NCBI GenBank assembly: GCA_943787535.1
Contig: CALSMU010000008.1
Coordinates: 1 to 64,000, forward strand
DNA length: 64,000 bases
Direction of reading: 5' to 3'
From: an uncultured Flavobacteriales bacterium
GTDB lineage: Bacteria > Bacteroidota > Bacteroidia > Flavobacteriales_D > Parvicellaceae
Part shown: piece by piece, positions 10,155-22,737 of the stretch
Layout of the letters: every line of letters starts with the position of its first letter
How positions within the stretch are numbered: position 1 is the stretch's first letter
Notes under the pieces: model-generated
Database searches by the model: none
Seen by the model: the letters and a program-made list of their open reading frames with translations, nothing else
What the model was told of the DNA's origin: nothing
Position numbers and translations under genes: made by a program

Positions 10155-10532
10155 ATGGCAAGAATTGCAGGAATAGATGTACCAAACAATAAGAGAGGTG
10201 TAATAAGTTTAACTTACATCTACGGTATTGGTAGAAGTACAGCCGCTAAAATATTAGCTAAAGCGGGTGTAGACGAAAATATTAAGGTAGATGACTGGAA
10301 TGATGATCAGATCGGAGCAATCCGTAATGTGATATCTGAAGAGTATAAGGTTGAAGGATCTTTGCGCTCTGAAATACAGCTGAATATCAAGCGTTTAATG
10401 GATATTGGATGCCAAAGAGGGATACGTCATAGAAATGGCTTACCTTTGCGCGGCCAAAGAACAAAAAACAACGCGAGAACTAGAAAAGGAAAAAGAAAAA
10501 CTGTTGCTAATAAGAAAAAAGCAACGAAGTAA
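10155..10532 (+). CDS. rpsM: 30S ribosomal protein S13
   Basis: S13 contacts the P-site tRNA and the large subunit from the 30S head. The 125-residue product starts [15 protein letters not shown] and carries the C-terminal block [18 protein letters not shown]. The basic tail after it is rich in lysine. It heads the alpha-operon part of the cluster. Confidence 0.98.
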   Translation: MARIAGIDVPNNKRGVISLTYIYGIGRSTAAKILAKAGVDENIKVDDWNDDQIGAIRNVISEEYKVEGSLRSEIQLNIKRLMDIGCQRGIRHRNGLPLRGQRTKNNARTRKGKRKTVANKKKATK

Positions 10533-10547
10533 TAAATAAGCTTAATT

Positions 10548-10931
10548 ATGGCTAAGTCAGTAAAAAAGAAGAAGAAAGTTAAAGTTGATCCTGTTGGAGA
10601 AGCGCACATTCAGGCTTCATTTAATAACGTTATCATATCATTATGTAACGCAAGCGGTCAGGTAATATCTTGGTCTTCTGCCGGTAAAATGGGGTTCAGA
10701 GGATCTAAAAAGAATACACCTTATGCTGCACAAGTAGCAGCTGAAGATTGTGCTAAGGAAGCATTTGATTTCGGATTACGTAAAGTTAAAGTTTATGTAA
10801 AAGGACCTGGATCTGGTAGAGAGTCTGCCATCCGTTCTCTTCATAACAATGGAATTGAGGTAACAGAGATTAATGATGTTACACCTCAACCGCATAATGG
10901 TTGTCGTCCACCGAAAAGACGTAGAGTTTAA
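10548..10931 (+). CDS. rpsK: 30S ribosomal protein S11
   Basis: S11 lines the mRNA exit on the platform. The 127-residue protein has a short lysine-rich N-terminus, then [19 protein letters not shown], and ends [18 protein letters not shown], diagnostic for the family. Confidence 0.98.
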   Translation: MAKSVKKKKKVKVDPVGEAHIQASFNNVIISLCNASGQVISWSSAGKMGFRGSKKNTPYAAQVAAEDCAKEAFDFGLRKVKVYVKGPGSGRESAIRSLHNNGIEVTEINDVTPQPHNGCRPPKRRRV

Positions 10932-10952
10932 TTATTAGTAAATTATTATAAG

Positions 10953-11555
10953 ATGGCAAGGTACACAGGACCCAAATCGAAAATTGCAAGAAAATTCAAG
11001 GACCCTATTTTTGGTGCTGATAAAACTTTGGAGAAGAAAAATTATCCTCCAGGGATGCACGGACAAGGTAGAAGAAGAGGAAAACAATCTGAATATGCAG
11101 TTCAATTAGCTGAAAAGCAAAAAGCAAAATACACTTACGGTATATTAGAACGTCAATTTTCTAATCTATTTAAAAAAGCAAGTTCTAAATCTGGTATTAC
11201 AGGGGAACTTTTACTGCAATTGTGTGAAGCACGATTAGACAACATTGTATATAGATTAGGAATTGCTCCTACTCGTGATGCAGCTCGTCAATTTGTTTCT
11301 CATCGTCATATTACAGTGAATGGTCAGATTGTAAATATTCCTTCTTATTCAATTAAAGTAGGAGAAGTTATTGCAGTGCGTGAAAAATCTAAATCACTAG
11401 AAAAAGTAACTCTTTCATTGGCTAATAGAACTTCGTATGATTGGTTAGATTGGAATTCTAGTGAAATGTCAGGAGAGATGAAAATCACTCCTACAAGAGA
11501 TCAAATTCCAGAAAACATTAAAGAGCAACTTATCGTTGAATTATACTCTAAATAA
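10953..11555 (+). CDS. rpsD: 30S ribosomal protein S4, zinc-free type
   Basis: S4 starts 30S assembly and sits at the mRNA entry pore. The 200-residue product has the S4 RNA-binding domain with [20 protein letters not shown] and [13 protein letters not shown]. The N-terminal segment lacks the cysteine cluster of zinc-binding S4. Confidence 0.98.
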   Translation: MARYTGPKSKIARKFKDPIFGADKTLEKKNYPPGMHGQGRRRGKQSEYAVQLAEKQKAKYTYGILERQFSNLFKKASSKSGITGELLLQLCEARLDNIVYRLGIAPTRDAARQFVSHRHITVNGQIVNIPSYSIKVGEVIAVREKSKSLEKVTLSLANRTSYDWLDWNSSEMSGEMKITPTRDQIPENIKEQLIVELYSK

Positions 11556-11584
11556 TAGAGGTTAACAAAATTAAAACTATAGAA

Positions 11585-12577
11585 ATGGCAATTTTAGATT
11601 TCCAAAAACCAGATAAAGTAATCATGATAGATTCTACAGACTATCATGGAAAATTTGAATTTCGTCCACTTGAACCAGGATATGGTATCACAGTAGGTAA
11701 CGCACTTCGAAGAATTCTTTTAAACTCTTTAGAAGGGTTTGCAATTGCTTCTGTTAAAATAGAAGGGGTTGATCATGAATTTGCAACTATTAAAGGTGTT
11801 GTTGAAGATGTAACTGAGATTATTTTGAATTTGAAACAAGTTCGTTTCAAAAGACAAATTGAGGATACTGATTATGAAAAAGTTGTTATTACATCATCAG
11901 GGCAAGAGACATTGACTGCTGGAGATATAGGGAAATTTACATCTGCATTTCAAGTACTAAACCCGGACCATGTCCTATGTCACATGGATTCTTCAGTGAA
12001 ATTGAATATTGAAATAACCATTAATAAGGGTAGAGGATATGTTCCTTCTGAAGAAAACAAATTGACGAATGCATCTGTTGGGACAATTTTTGTCGATTCT
12101 ATTTATACGCCAATTAAAAACGTTAAGTATTCTATTGAAAACTTTCGTGTTGAGCAAAAAACGGATTACGAAAAATTAGTAATGGAAATTGATACGGATG
12201 GATCAATAAACCCGAAAGATGCTTTAAAGGAATCAGCAAGAATCTTGATTCACCACTTCCAATTATTCTCAGATGAGAGAATCACATTGGATGATGATGA
12301 AAGAGCGGAATCTGAAGAGTTTGATGAAACGTCTTTACATATGCGCCAGTTACTTAAAACAAGATTGGTTGATATGGATTTATCTGTAAGAGCATTGAAT
12401 TGCTTAAAAGCTGCAGATGTTGAAACACTGGGAGAATTAGTTTCTTATAATAAAAATGATTTGTTGAAATTTAGAAACTTTGGTAAAAAGTCATTGACTG
12501 AGTTGGAAGACTTGATTGAATCAAAAGGACTTTCTTTTGGAATGGATGTTTCAAAATATAAGTTAGATAGAGAATAA
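11585..12577 (+). CDS. rpoA: DNA-directed RNA polymerase subunit alpha
   Basis: Alpha dimerises to scaffold the polymerase and its C-terminal domain contacts activators. The 330-residue protein has the N-terminal domain with [19 protein letters not shown] and, after an acidic linker at about residues 235-250, the C-terminal domain with [20 protein letters not shown] and [13 protein letters not shown]. The final gap to rplQ is 60 bases, longer than elsewhere in the operon, and contains a weak inverted repeat around GGTTAACC. Confidence 0.98.
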   Translation: MAILDFQKPDKVIMIDSTDYHGKFEFRPLEPGYGITVGNALRRILLNSLEGFAIASVKIEGVDHEFATIKGVVEDVTEIILNLKQVRFKRQIEDTDYEKVVITSSGQETLTAGDIGKFTSAFQVLNPDHVLCHMDSSVKLNIEITINKGRGYVPSEENKLTNASVGTIFVDSIYTPIKNVKYSIENFRVEQKTDYEKLVMEIDTDGSINPKDALKESARILIHHFQLFSDERITLDDDERAESEEFDETSLHMRQLLKTRLVDMDLSVRALNCLKAADVETLGELVSYNKNDLLKFRNFGKKSLTELEDLIESKGLSFGMDVSKYKLDRE

Positions 12578-12637
12578 AAAAATACGTGTTTGATGGAGAG
12601 GTTAACCCTCATACCTAGAACATAAAATTGAATTGAA

Positions 12638-13282
12638 ATGAGACACGGTAAAAAAGTTAATCACTTAAGCAGAACAAGTTCGCACAGAAAAGCTATGTTA
12701 GCAAACATGGCGTGTTCACTTATTGAGCACAAAAGAATTAACACTACAATAGCGAAAGCAAAAGCACTTAAGAAGTTTGTTGAGCCTTTGATTACAAAAT
12801 CAAAGTCAGATACAACTCATTCGAGAAGGATGGTATTTAAAAGCTTAAGAAGTAAGCAAGGGGCTGCTGAATTATTCAGAGATGTTGCGCCAAAAATAGC
12901 GGATAGACCAGGAGGTTATACGAGAATAATCAAATTAGGAAGCAGATTGGGTGATAATGCTGAAATGGCGATGATCGAATTGGTTGACTTTAATGAGTTA
13001 TTACTTGAAAGCAAAGCTCCTAAGAAAAGATCTCGTAGAAGAGGTAAGAAGAAAACAGAAGCGGCTGTTGAAACTGCAGAAGTTATAGAAGAAGTGAAAA
13101 CTGAAGTAGTCGAAGAAGTAAAAGAAGAGACCAAAGCAGAAGAAGCTGTTGTAACTGAAGAAGTAGTAGCTGAAACGACTGAAGATGTTGTTGAAGAAAA
13201 AGCTCCAGAAGCTAAATCAGAAGACGCTGTTCCAGAAGAAGAAGAGAAGAAAGAAGAGGGTGACGATAAAAAAGAAGAATAG
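12638..13282 (+). CDS. rplQ: 50S ribosomal protein L17 with long acidic tail
   Basis: L17 surrounds the tunnel exit region of the 50S subunit. Residues 1 to about 125 are the normal L17 domain ([20 protein letters not shown]). A short basic linker ([11 protein letters not shown]) follows, then about 85 residues made mostly of Glu, Lys, Val, Ala and Thr. Total length is 214, against about 120-130 for L17 without such a tail. The tail DNA is low-complexity, and a minus-strand ORF of 134 codons over it is a composition shadow. It ends the operon before a terminator. Confidence 0.96.
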   Translation: MRHGKKVNHLSRTSSHRKAMLANMACSLIEHKRINTTIAKAKALKKFVEPLITKSKSDTTHSRRMVFKSLRSKQGAAELFRDVAPKIADRPGGYTRIIKLGSRLGDNAEMAMIELVDFNELLLESKAPKKRSRRRGKKKTEAAVETAEVIEEVKTEVVEEVKEETKAEEAVVTEEVVAETTEDVVEEKAPEAKSEDAVPEEEEKKEEGDDKKEE

Positions 13283-13307
13283 GAATTTATGATTCTTAAT
13301 TTATATA

Positions 13308-13339
13308 AAAAGGACAACATTTATGTTGTCCTTTTTTTT
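13308..13339 (+). terminator. Rho-independent terminator of the ribosomal operon
   Basis: A perfect stem AAAAGGACAACAT / ATGTTGTCCTTTT with a two-base spacer is followed by a T-run. It lies 25 bases after rplQ and marks the end of the S10-spc-alpha operon. Confidence 0.92.
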
Positions 13340-13396
13340 GTTAATAATTTTTAATTCTTGTTTATAGAAAAAGACAGATAAAATTAACAACATCAC

Positions 13397-13404
13397 TATT
13401 TTTG
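13397..13404 (+). promoter_or_regulatory. -7 box of carA
   Basis: TATTTTTG matches the Bacteroidota -7 consensus TAnnTTTG exactly and ends four bases before the carA ATG. A start site four or five bases beyond the G would fall on the ATG itself, predicting a leaderless mRNA. No TTG is seen about 20 bases upstream. Confidence 0.55.
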
Positions 13405-13408
13405 TGCT

Positions 13409-15860
<2,452 letters not shown>

Positions 15861-15883
15861 TAGGATTTAAATATTAATTATTG

Positions 15884-15928
15884 AAAAAGGTTTCCATCCC
15901 GATAACTATCGGGAGGAAACCTTTTTTT
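15884..15928 (+). terminator. Extended two-tier terminator after eno
   Basis: An outer stem AAAAAGGTTTCC / GGAAACCTTTTT encloses a perfect inner stem TCCCGATA / TATCGGGA, separated by a single bulged A, and ends in a T-run. The total of 20 base pairs is unusually long. The symmetrical A and T flanks could let it act on both strands. Confidence 0.92.
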
Positions 15929-16076
15929 ATGGAATAAAGAGCAATAAAAACGGACAAGACTTACTTTTTAAAGGATGAATGTGCAATAACTTGGTTTAAG
16001 TAAAAAAAATGTGATATTTAGGGCAACCTTTATTTAATTAGTCGTTTAAAAAAGTAACAACTTAATCAATAATACA

Positions 16077-16415
16077 ATGAAACAAGTTATTTATACTTTC
16101 GCATTTTTCCTGCTAATTCTTCCCACTTCTAGCTATAGTCAAAGTAATCTTACAGAAGAAGAAGCTACATCTTATGCTGAAAGGTTTAATCAAGCGGGAG
16201 GAACCTATCAAATTCAAATTATTGATTCAAGAGAAAAACCAGCAATAAATATTTCTTTAATAGATCAAATAGATGCTGTTAGAAAAGAAAATGATGTGGC
16301 ATATATTTCGGTTAATGACAATATTAGAATAAAGGTATTGCCAATTTCGGTAATTAATGCCCCTAATTTTACGGCTGTGGAAAGAGTTGTTTATTTGAAT
16401 TCATCTGATAAATAA
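16077..16415 (+). CDS. Small secreted protein of unknown function
   Basis: I do not recognise a family. The 112-residue product has a clear signal peptide (hydrophobic FAFFLLILPTSSYSQ, cleavage likely before Gln/Ser around residue 21) and then a polar region without cysteine. It starts 149 bases after the eno terminator and ends nine bases before the giant surface-protein gene on the same strand, so the two are probably co-transcribed. Its function may therefore be linked to that protein. Confidence 0.7.
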   Translation: MKQVIYTFAFFLLILPTSSYSQSNLTEEEATSYAERFNQAGGTYQIQIIDSREKPAINISLIDQIDAVRKENDVAYISVNDNIRIKVLPISVINAPNFTAVERVVYLNSSDK

Positions 16416-16424
16416 ATTTTAATA

Positions 16425-19400
16425 ATGAAAAAGGGTTTAATTTTTATAGTTTTTATCGTTTCAAGTTTTATTTTGTTTGGGCAATCAAATGATTGTGCAA
16501 CAGCAACAGTTATGGATTTGTCTTCAGGTAATGCCTGTGAAACAGGTACGACTTTGAATGCAACAAGTGCGAATGTATTATATGGGAATTGTAACCCGGT
16601 CTTTGGTGTAAATGAGGTGTGGTATACTTATGTTTCTAATGGTGCAGATAATTCATTTACACTAGATCCGCAAGGAATGACGGATGCTGAAATTGTAATT
16701 TACTCTGGAGGCTGTGGAGGTTTATTAGAACTTTGCGATATTGAAACAGGGGGTAATACTTTAACAGCTAATTGGGGTTTTCCTGCAGGTACCCAGGTAT
16801 GGATTGCGGTTGCATCTAATGGAGGTACTGAAGGCGCATTTGAATTATGTATTGAATCTGTAGAGCCCGATCCAACTGGAGGAAATGCTTGTTCAGGAGC
16901 TATACCAATTTGTGATCCTGCTGTTACTTTAAGCGTTGATATGGCAACAATGACTCCCTCTGGAATTTTTCCTAGTTGTTTTGTTGGAGCTGCTAATCAA
17001 GATGTTTGGTTTGAGTTTACGGTTCTAGAAACAGGTACTTTTGAGTGGGAGGCTATTCCAACAGCCGGAGTAGAGTTGGACTGGGCAATGTATGATATTA
17101 CTGGAGGAGGCTGCCCAGGAAATGAAATGGATTGTAATTATAATTGGGATGGGGCTAGTGGAGGAACTAATGGAGCTTCGTCTAACCCTCCAAATGGTCC
17201 ATCCGGTGATGAATACAACGCGCCGATGACTGTAACAGCAGGAAATACTTATGTTATTATTGTCGATTATTATACGCAAGCAACTACATCTTCTATCATG
17301 GATTTTAATGTTACTGGGGGATCGGCTGTTATTACACCTGTTGCCGATTTTACTATTAGTCCAACCACAGTGCAATGTGCTTCTTCGGTAGATATCACGA
17401 TAACAGATAATAGTATTGGAAACACTTCGTGGGTTTTTGGAAATGGTAATACTTACAATGGAAATAACCCGCCCGTTCAAACTTTTCCAGCTTCTGGAAC
17501 GTATGCTATAACTGCAACATCTACAGCAGGGGTGTGTACTTCCACAATGACAGAATTTGTTCAAGTATTTGGACCTTTGGTTAGTGTGCCTGATTTTACC
17601 GATGAAACATGCATTGGAGATTGCGATGGTAGTGCTTCTGTAGCTGTTACCGGTGGAAGCGGTACGTATGATTACTTTTGGACACCTAATGGAGAAACCA
17701 CGAACAATATTAACGGTTTATGCAGTGGACCTTTTTCGGTAACCGTTTCTGATGCGATTTGTGGAACGTCAATAACTGAAAATTATACTATTGGTGGAAC
17801 TAACTGCGCTACTTGTTTATTGACAAATATGACTTCGCTTACTTCTGCCTGTGATCCTGCTACTGATACATATACAACAAGTGGAATTGTGGAGTTTACG
17901 GACCCTCCAGTAACAGGAACACTTACAGTTTCCGACTGTAATGGAAACCAACAAGTTTTTAATGCTCCTTTTACAAGTCCTATCAATTATAACCTTACTG
18001 GTCAAACTGCGGATGGACTTGCTTGCGATATTACTGCAGTATTTTCAGATGATTTAACATGTACGCAAACATTAAATCCTACAGCACCGATCTGTCTATG
18101 CAATATGGATAACTTCTTTGCCTCAATTGGTTCTTGTGATGGTGTTCTGAATACATTTCAAGTTGCCGGTGATATGGCTTTTACATCTGCGCCCTCAAGT
18201 GGTGCATTAATTGTCGAAGTTGATAATGGAACAACTGTTTATGATACGATAATAAATCCTCCTTTTACTAGTCCTCAAACATATAGTATTTCTGGTATTC
18301 CAGCAGACGGTTCTGCTATTTCGGTTACGGTTTATTTTTCAGATAACCCTGCTTGTACTGCTACTTTAAATAGTAATGCGCCTGCGGACTGTTCTTGCGC
18401 TGCAGATGTTGGAACATTTACAACCAATAGTAATGTAATATGTTTTGGAGATCAAGTAGAAATAACAAGTAACTTGGACGGAACACCTCCAGGCGAGGCA
18501 ACGAATCCACCAGGACCAACCTATGATCCGGGAATAATTTATTTGGCATATACTTGCCCTCCTTCTGTCTTTCCACCAGATGATTTATGGGATGGAAATG
18601 GCGATCCAGTTGATCCTTGTTTAATAGGTGTTGTAAGTTTTGGAAATGATTATTCAGATCCAAATTCGAATGGAGCTCCGCCGAATTATGGTCTGCCATA
18701 TATTGATAACACCATCTACTATGTTCCAATTACCGGTTATAGTTTGGTGGATGGCTTTTATAGTTATACAAATACTAATGTAGCTTGTTATGATATGGGA
18801 GCTCCTATTGCAGTACAATATTTACCTGAAGTAATTGGAACACCAACAGAAGATTGTTTTGCAGGAACTGTAACTGTAGTAGTTAGTGGAGGTCTACCTG
18901 CTATTGATGGCTCACTATTTACGGGAACCAATCTTGTTCCTGGTACTGCTTCATTTACAAATGGAACTGCAGCAGATGGGGGAAGTATTTTGGTTTCAGG
19001 ATTGTTAGATGGCGATAATTATTCCTTTGATATTACTGATGCAAATGGATGTCCAATTACAATAACTGGAACATTTACAGGAGCTCCAGTTGCTGATGCT
19101 GGAACAGATGCTACAAGTTGTACTTTGTCTTATACTCTTAATCCAACGGTGAGTTTTGGAACAGGTACATGGACTGGTCCGGCAGGTGCTACTTTTGCAC
19201 CCAATGCGAATACTCCAAATGCAACAGTTACTGTTCCGGGAGAGGGGACATATTCATTTACTTGGACCGAAGATAATGGAGGAGGATGTTTATCTACCGA
19301 TGTAGTTTCTATCAACTTCTCTAATCTATCTCAATCATTTGTAGAAAACTGTCCTTCTACATTAACTTCAACAGTAACCGGAGGTTATATAGGTACAACG

Positions 19401-22400
19401 GGATTTAATACTGCTTCAAATTTAATTCCTGCCACAGCATTTTTTGTTAACACAACTGCTGCAAATGGCGGAACAATTGTGGTGGATGGATTGACAAATG
19501 GAGATATGTATTCGTTTGATATTACAGATGATAATGGATGCGTTGTAACTGTTTCTGGTGGTCCATATGTGGGGACACCTGTTGCAATTGCCGGCCCAGA
19601 TGATGTTAGTTGTGTCTTGAATTACACCTTAGCAGCAACGGCTAGTTTTGGAACAGGGACATGGACAGGCCCTGCTGGGGCAACATTTGCTCCAAATGCG
19701 AATACTGCTAATGCTGTTGTTACTGTACCTTCAGAAGGTTCTTATACTTTTACTTGGACCGAAGATGGTGGAGCAGGATGTATTAGTTCAGATGATGTGA
19801 TTATCGCTTTTTCAAATATGTCTCAAACATTTGTTGAGGATTGTCAAGGACCAACAGTGACAGCTACTATACAAGGAGCTTTTACTGGGACTTCAGGGGT
19901 TGTAACTGCTTCTAACTTGTTACCAGCAACTGCTTCATTTGCAAATAATACGGCACCAAATGGAGGTGATATTGTGGTTAACGGATTAGTAAACGGAGAT
20001 ATGTATTCGTTTGATGTAACAGATGACAACGGCTGTATTTTATCTATAACCGGCGGACCATTTTTAGGCGTGCCAATTGCTGATGCAGGAGCTGATGACG
20101 GTATTTGTGCTTTAGATTATGTGCTAGCGCCAAACGTGAGTTATGGAACAGGAACATGGACAGGGACTGGAGTAACTTTTGCTCCAAATGCAAATACTCC
20201 AGGTGCCACAGCTACTGTTGCAGCGGCAGGGGCATACACATTTACTTGGACCGAAGATAACGGAAATGGTTGTGTAAGTACTGATGATGTTGTAGTCCAA
20301 TTTTCAGACCTTAGTTATGTAGATGCCGTTGTTCAATCTACATGTGGAAATGCAGATGGTGAGATATTGTTAACTGCAAGTAATGGGATTGCACCTTATT
20401 CTTATTCTATTGATGGTGGAGCTACATTCACAAATACAACGGGGAGCTTTACCAGTTTATTAGCAGGAACCTACGATGTGGCTGTTCAAGATGCTTTGGG
20501 GTGTATTGTAACCGGAACAGTTTCTGTAACAGACCAAGGAGGTCCAATAATTAATACTGTTACTCCTATATCTCCATTGTGTAATGGTACATGTGATGGA
20601 TCTTTATCCATTGATGCTACTGGAGCAACGCAATTCAGTATCGATGGTGGAACAACATTTCAAGGTGTAAGTATATTTACTAATTTATGCGCTGGAAATT
20701 ACGATATAATGGTTGCGAATGCAATTGGTTGTCAAGCTTCAACAACAACAGTAATTTCAGAACCAGCTATTGTGTCTTATACGTTAGCAATTACAAATTT
20801 AGCATGCGCAAATCAATGTGATGGCATAATAGAAGTGATTGCTGCAGGCGGAACAGGAACTCTTGAGTACAGTATGGATAATGGAGGGACCAATCAATTG
20901 GGAAATACTTTTAATAACCTTTGCGCTGGAAACTATGATATATTGGTACAAGATGCAAATGGATGTCAAGCTGCTTCTGCGGAAATAGTTACCGAGCCTA
21001 TTGCTATGGCAATGACTTTGGGAATTACAGATCCTTTGTGTAATAATTCATGCGATGGTCTAATTAACTCAATTCCAACAGGTGGCGATGGGAACTATAC
21101 TTACACTTGGTCAAATGGTCAAAGTTTACCATTAATTCTTAACCTTTGTGCTGGAAGTTATTCATTAAATATTGAAGATGGAAACGGTTGTTTTATCGAT
21201 ACCACAGTCACTTTGGTTGGTCCTGCAGCTGCAGTGATTACTAATGTAATAGAGGTGGATGAATCTTGCCCAGGAATGTGCGATGGTTCTTTAGAGATTG
21301 TTGCTAGTAATGTTACCCAGTATAGTATAGATGGCGTTAATTTTGTAGCAGGTTCAATATTCACTAATTTATGTTCAGGGAGTTATACCGTATATGCCCA
21401 AGATGTTAATGGATGTTCAACAACTGCTCCAGCAGAGGTTTCAAGTCCAATAGTTGTTGGAGTATCTGTAACTGCTACTAGCCCAATTTGTATTGGCGGT
21501 TCCTCCTTCTTAGACGGAACGACCACAGGAGGTACTCAACCTTTTACTTATGCATGGTCTGACAATGCTGGATCAGTAGTTTTTGCTACTGAAGATGGAA
21601 ATGTTTCACCTGTTTTAGATGAGGTATATACATTTACTGCAACCGATGCAAATGGATGCTCTGCAGCAACGAATGTTTTAGTTCAAGTGAATGATCCTTT
21701 ATCCCTTTCAGTATTTGGAGATACTCCAATTTGTGATGGTTCAGCGTCAAGTCTTTCAGCACTGGCAAGTGGTGGTGATGGTGGTCCTTACACTTACACT
21801 TGGGATCAAGGTTTGGGTGTTGGGCAAAACCAAACAGTTTTTCCTACGCAAACAACAGTTTATACGGTAACAGTTACAGATGGATGTGAAACACCACCAA
21901 TTTCTGACCAAGTGACTGTAACGGTAAATACAGTTCCGGCAATTTCATTTACTGGCGATCAATTGTCTGGTTGCGTTCCAGTTACAACTAATTTTTCCGA
22001 TAACTTGGTTCCAGCTGGTTCATCTTGTTTATGGAATTTTGGTGATGGAGGAACAAGCACTCAATGTGGAAATCCTTCTTATGTTTTCACACAACCAGGT
22101 TGCTGGGATGTAACGCTTACCGTAACTACTGCAGAAGGATGTGTTGAAACGGTTACGATTCCAAATTATGTTTGTGTTTTTGAATACCCTACCGCTGACT
22201 TTACATTTGGACCGCAACCAACCACTGTAATGCATCCAACAATCGATTTCGATAATTTAAGCTCCAATGCGGATCTATATAATTGGACTTTTGATGTTGG
22301 GGGATTAGAAGACGAAAGCACTTTAGAAAATCCTCAGTATACTTTTCCGGGTGCAAACCCTGGAACTTATGAAGTGTGTTTAGAGGCTATTACGGTTGAA

Positions 22401-22730
22401 GGATGTGCTGATGCAATTTGTCAGAACGTTGCAATCGATGAGGAATTTCTTCTTTATGTTCCAAATGCTTTTACACCAGGCGGAGGCGATTTACTGAATA
22501 ACGAATTTAAACCCATTGTAAAAGGAGAAGATCCTTTGAAATATTCGTTTATGGTGTTTAACCGATGGGGAGAATTAATTTTTGAAACCTCTCACTCATC
22601 TGAAGGATGGGATGGCACCTATAAAGGGCTTATGTCTCAACAAGATGTTTATGTTTGGAAAGTAACTTGTACAGATGCTTCTTCGAAGGAGCCGCATGAA
22701 TATATTGGGCACGTAACGTTATTGAAATAG
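16425..22730 (+). CDS. Giant repeat-rich surface protein with type-B T9SS sorting domain
   Basis: A 2101-residue secreted protein. After a signal peptide (ends SFILFGQ) come two beta-sandwich-like segments to about residue 300, a PKD-like domain (about 306-385), an SprB-like repeat (about 388-460), and two related segments of about 95 residues (463-660). Then follow three tandem repeats of about 165 residues (about 804-1296), five SprB-like repeats with CxxxCDG motifs (about 1299-1680), and PKD-type domains with WNFGDGG near 1870. Residues from about 2009 form a gliding-motility-associated C-terminal domain: VPNAFTPGGG, FMVFNRWGELIFETSHSSEGWDGTYKG, and a final HVTLLK. That type-B domain implies type IX secretion to the cell surface. 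Many cysteines occur in pairs. Adhesin or gliding role is inferred. Confidence 0.9.
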   Translation: MKKGLIFIVFIVSSFILFGQSNDCATATVMDLSSGNACETGTTLNATSANVLYGNCNPVFGVNEVWYTYVSNGADNSFTLDPQGMTDAEIVIYSGGCGGLLELCDIETGGNTLTANWGFPAGTQVWIAVASNGGTEGAFELCIESVEPDPTGGNACSGAIPICDPAVTLSVDMATMTPSGIFPSCFVGAANQDVWFEFTVLETGTFEWEAIPTAGVELDWAMYDITGGGCPGNEMDCNYNWDGASGGTNGASSNPPNGPSGDEYNAPMTVTAGNTYVIIVDYYTQATTSSIMDFNVTGGSAVITPVADFTISPTTVQCASSVDITITDNSIGNTSWVFGNGNTYNGNNPPVQTFPASGTYAITATSTAGVCTSTMTEFVQVFGPLVSVPDFTDETCIGDCDGSASVAVTGGSGTYDYFWTPNGETTNNINGLCSGPFSVTVSDAICGTSITENYTIGGTNCATCLLTNMTSLTSACDPATDTYTTSGIVEFTDPPVTGTLTVSDCNGNQQVFNAPFTSPINYNLTGQTADGLACDITAVFSDDLTCTQTLNPTAPICLCNMDNFFASIGSCDGVLNTFQVAGDMAFTSAPSSGALIVEVDNGTTVYDTIINPPFTSPQTYSISGIPADGSAISVTVYFSDNPACTATLNSNAPADCSCAADVGTFTTNSNVICFGDQVEITSNLDGTPPGEATNPPGPTYDPGIIYLAYTCPPSVFPPDDLWDGNGDPVDPCLIGVVSFGNDYSDPNSNGAPPNYGLPYIDNTIYYVPITGYSLVDGFYSYTNTNVACYDMGAPIAVQYLPEVIGTPTEDCFAGTVTVVVSGGLPAIDGSLFTGTNLVPGTASFTNGTAADGGSILVSGLLDGDNYSFDITDANGCPITITGTFTGAPVADAGTDATSCTLSYTLNPTVSFGTGTWTGPAGATFAPNANTPNATVTVPGEGTYSFTWTEDNGGGCLSTDVVSINFSNLSQSFVENCPSTLTSTVTGGYIGTTGFNTASNLIPATAFFVNTTAANGGTIVVDGLTNGDMYSFDITDDNGCVVTVSGGPYVGTPVAIAGPDDVSCVLNYTLAATASFGTGTWTGPAGATFAPNANTANAVVTVPSEGSYTFTWTEDGGAGCISSDDVIIAFSNMSQTFVEDCQGPTVTATIQGAFTGTSGVVTASNLLPATASFANNTAPNGGDIVVNGLVNGDMYSFDVTDDNGCILSITGGPFLGVPIADAGADDGICALDYVLAPNVSYGTGTWTGTGVTFAPNANTPGATATVAAAGAYTFTWTEDNGNGCVSTDDVVVQFSDLSYVDAVVQSTCGNADGEILLTASNGIAPYSYSIDGGATFTNTTGSFTSLLAGTYDVAVQDALGCIVTGTVSVTDQGGPIINTVTPISPLCNGTCDGSLSIDATGATQFSIDGGTTFQGVSIFTNLCAGNYDIMVANAIGCQASTTTVISEPAIVSYTLAITNLACANQCDGIIEVIAAGGTGTLEYSMDNGGTNQLGNTFNNLCAGNYDILVQDANGCQAASAEIVTEPIAMAMTLGITDPLCNNSCDGLINSIPTGGDGNYTYTWSNGQSLPLILNLCAGSYSLNIEDGNGCFIDTTVTLVGPAAAVITNVIEVDESCPGMCDGSLEIVASNVTQYSIDGVNFVAGSIFTNLCSGSYTVYAQDVNGCSTTAPAEVSSPIVVGVSVTATSPICIGGSSFLDGTTTGGTQPFTYAWSDNAGSVVFATEDGNVSPVLDEVYTFTATDANGCSAATNVLVQVNDPLSLSVFGDTPICDGSASSLSALASGGDGGPYTYTWDQGLGVGQNQTVFPTQTTVYTVTVTDGCETPPISDQVTVTVNTVPAISFTGDQLSGCVPVTTNFSDNLVPAGSSCLWNFGDGGTSTQCGNPSYVFTQPGCWDVTLTVTTAEGCVETVTIPNYVCVFEYPTADFTFGPQPTTVMHPTIDFDNLSSNADLYNWTFDVGGLEDESTLENPQYTFPGANPGTYEVCLEAITVEGCADAICQNVAIDEEFLLYVPNAFTPGGGDLLNNEFKPIVKGEDPLKYSFMVFNRWGELIFETSHSSEGWDGTYKGLMSQQDVYVWKVTCTDASSKEPHEYIGHVTLLK
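18835..20310 (+). repeat. Three tandem ~165-residue repeats inside the giant protein
   Basis: The block FGTGTWTG...FAPNAN...FTWTEDxG recurs at about 19158, 19651 and 20145, a period of roughly 493 bases. The first two copies are close in protein sequence (FGTGTWTGPAGATFAPNAN is identical) and the third is shorter by a residue or two and more diverged. Codons differ between copies, so the duplications are not very recent. Confidence 0.85.
20318..21450 (+). repeat. Five SprB-like repeats inside the giant protein
   Basis: Five units of about 68-75 residues follow one another. Most carry a CxxxCDG motif (CNGTCDG, CANQCDG, CNNSCDG, CPGMCDG), a central YSIDGG-like strand, the phrase FTNLCAGNYD and a closing NGC. 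The first unit is the most diverged and has CGNADG. SprB-type repeats are known from gliding adhesins of Flavobacteriia. Confidence 0.8.
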
Positions 22731-22737
22731 TTATTAT

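Noticed and set aside
12916-13320. 134-codon minus-strand ORF over the end of rplQ
   Set aside because: Its Ser/Thr-rich product is the antisense reading of the GAA/GTA-rich L17 tail, a composition effect.
17025-17564. 179-codon minus-strand ORF inside the giant gene
   Set aside because: Shadow of repetitive Gly/Thr-rich coding sequence; no signal or domain.
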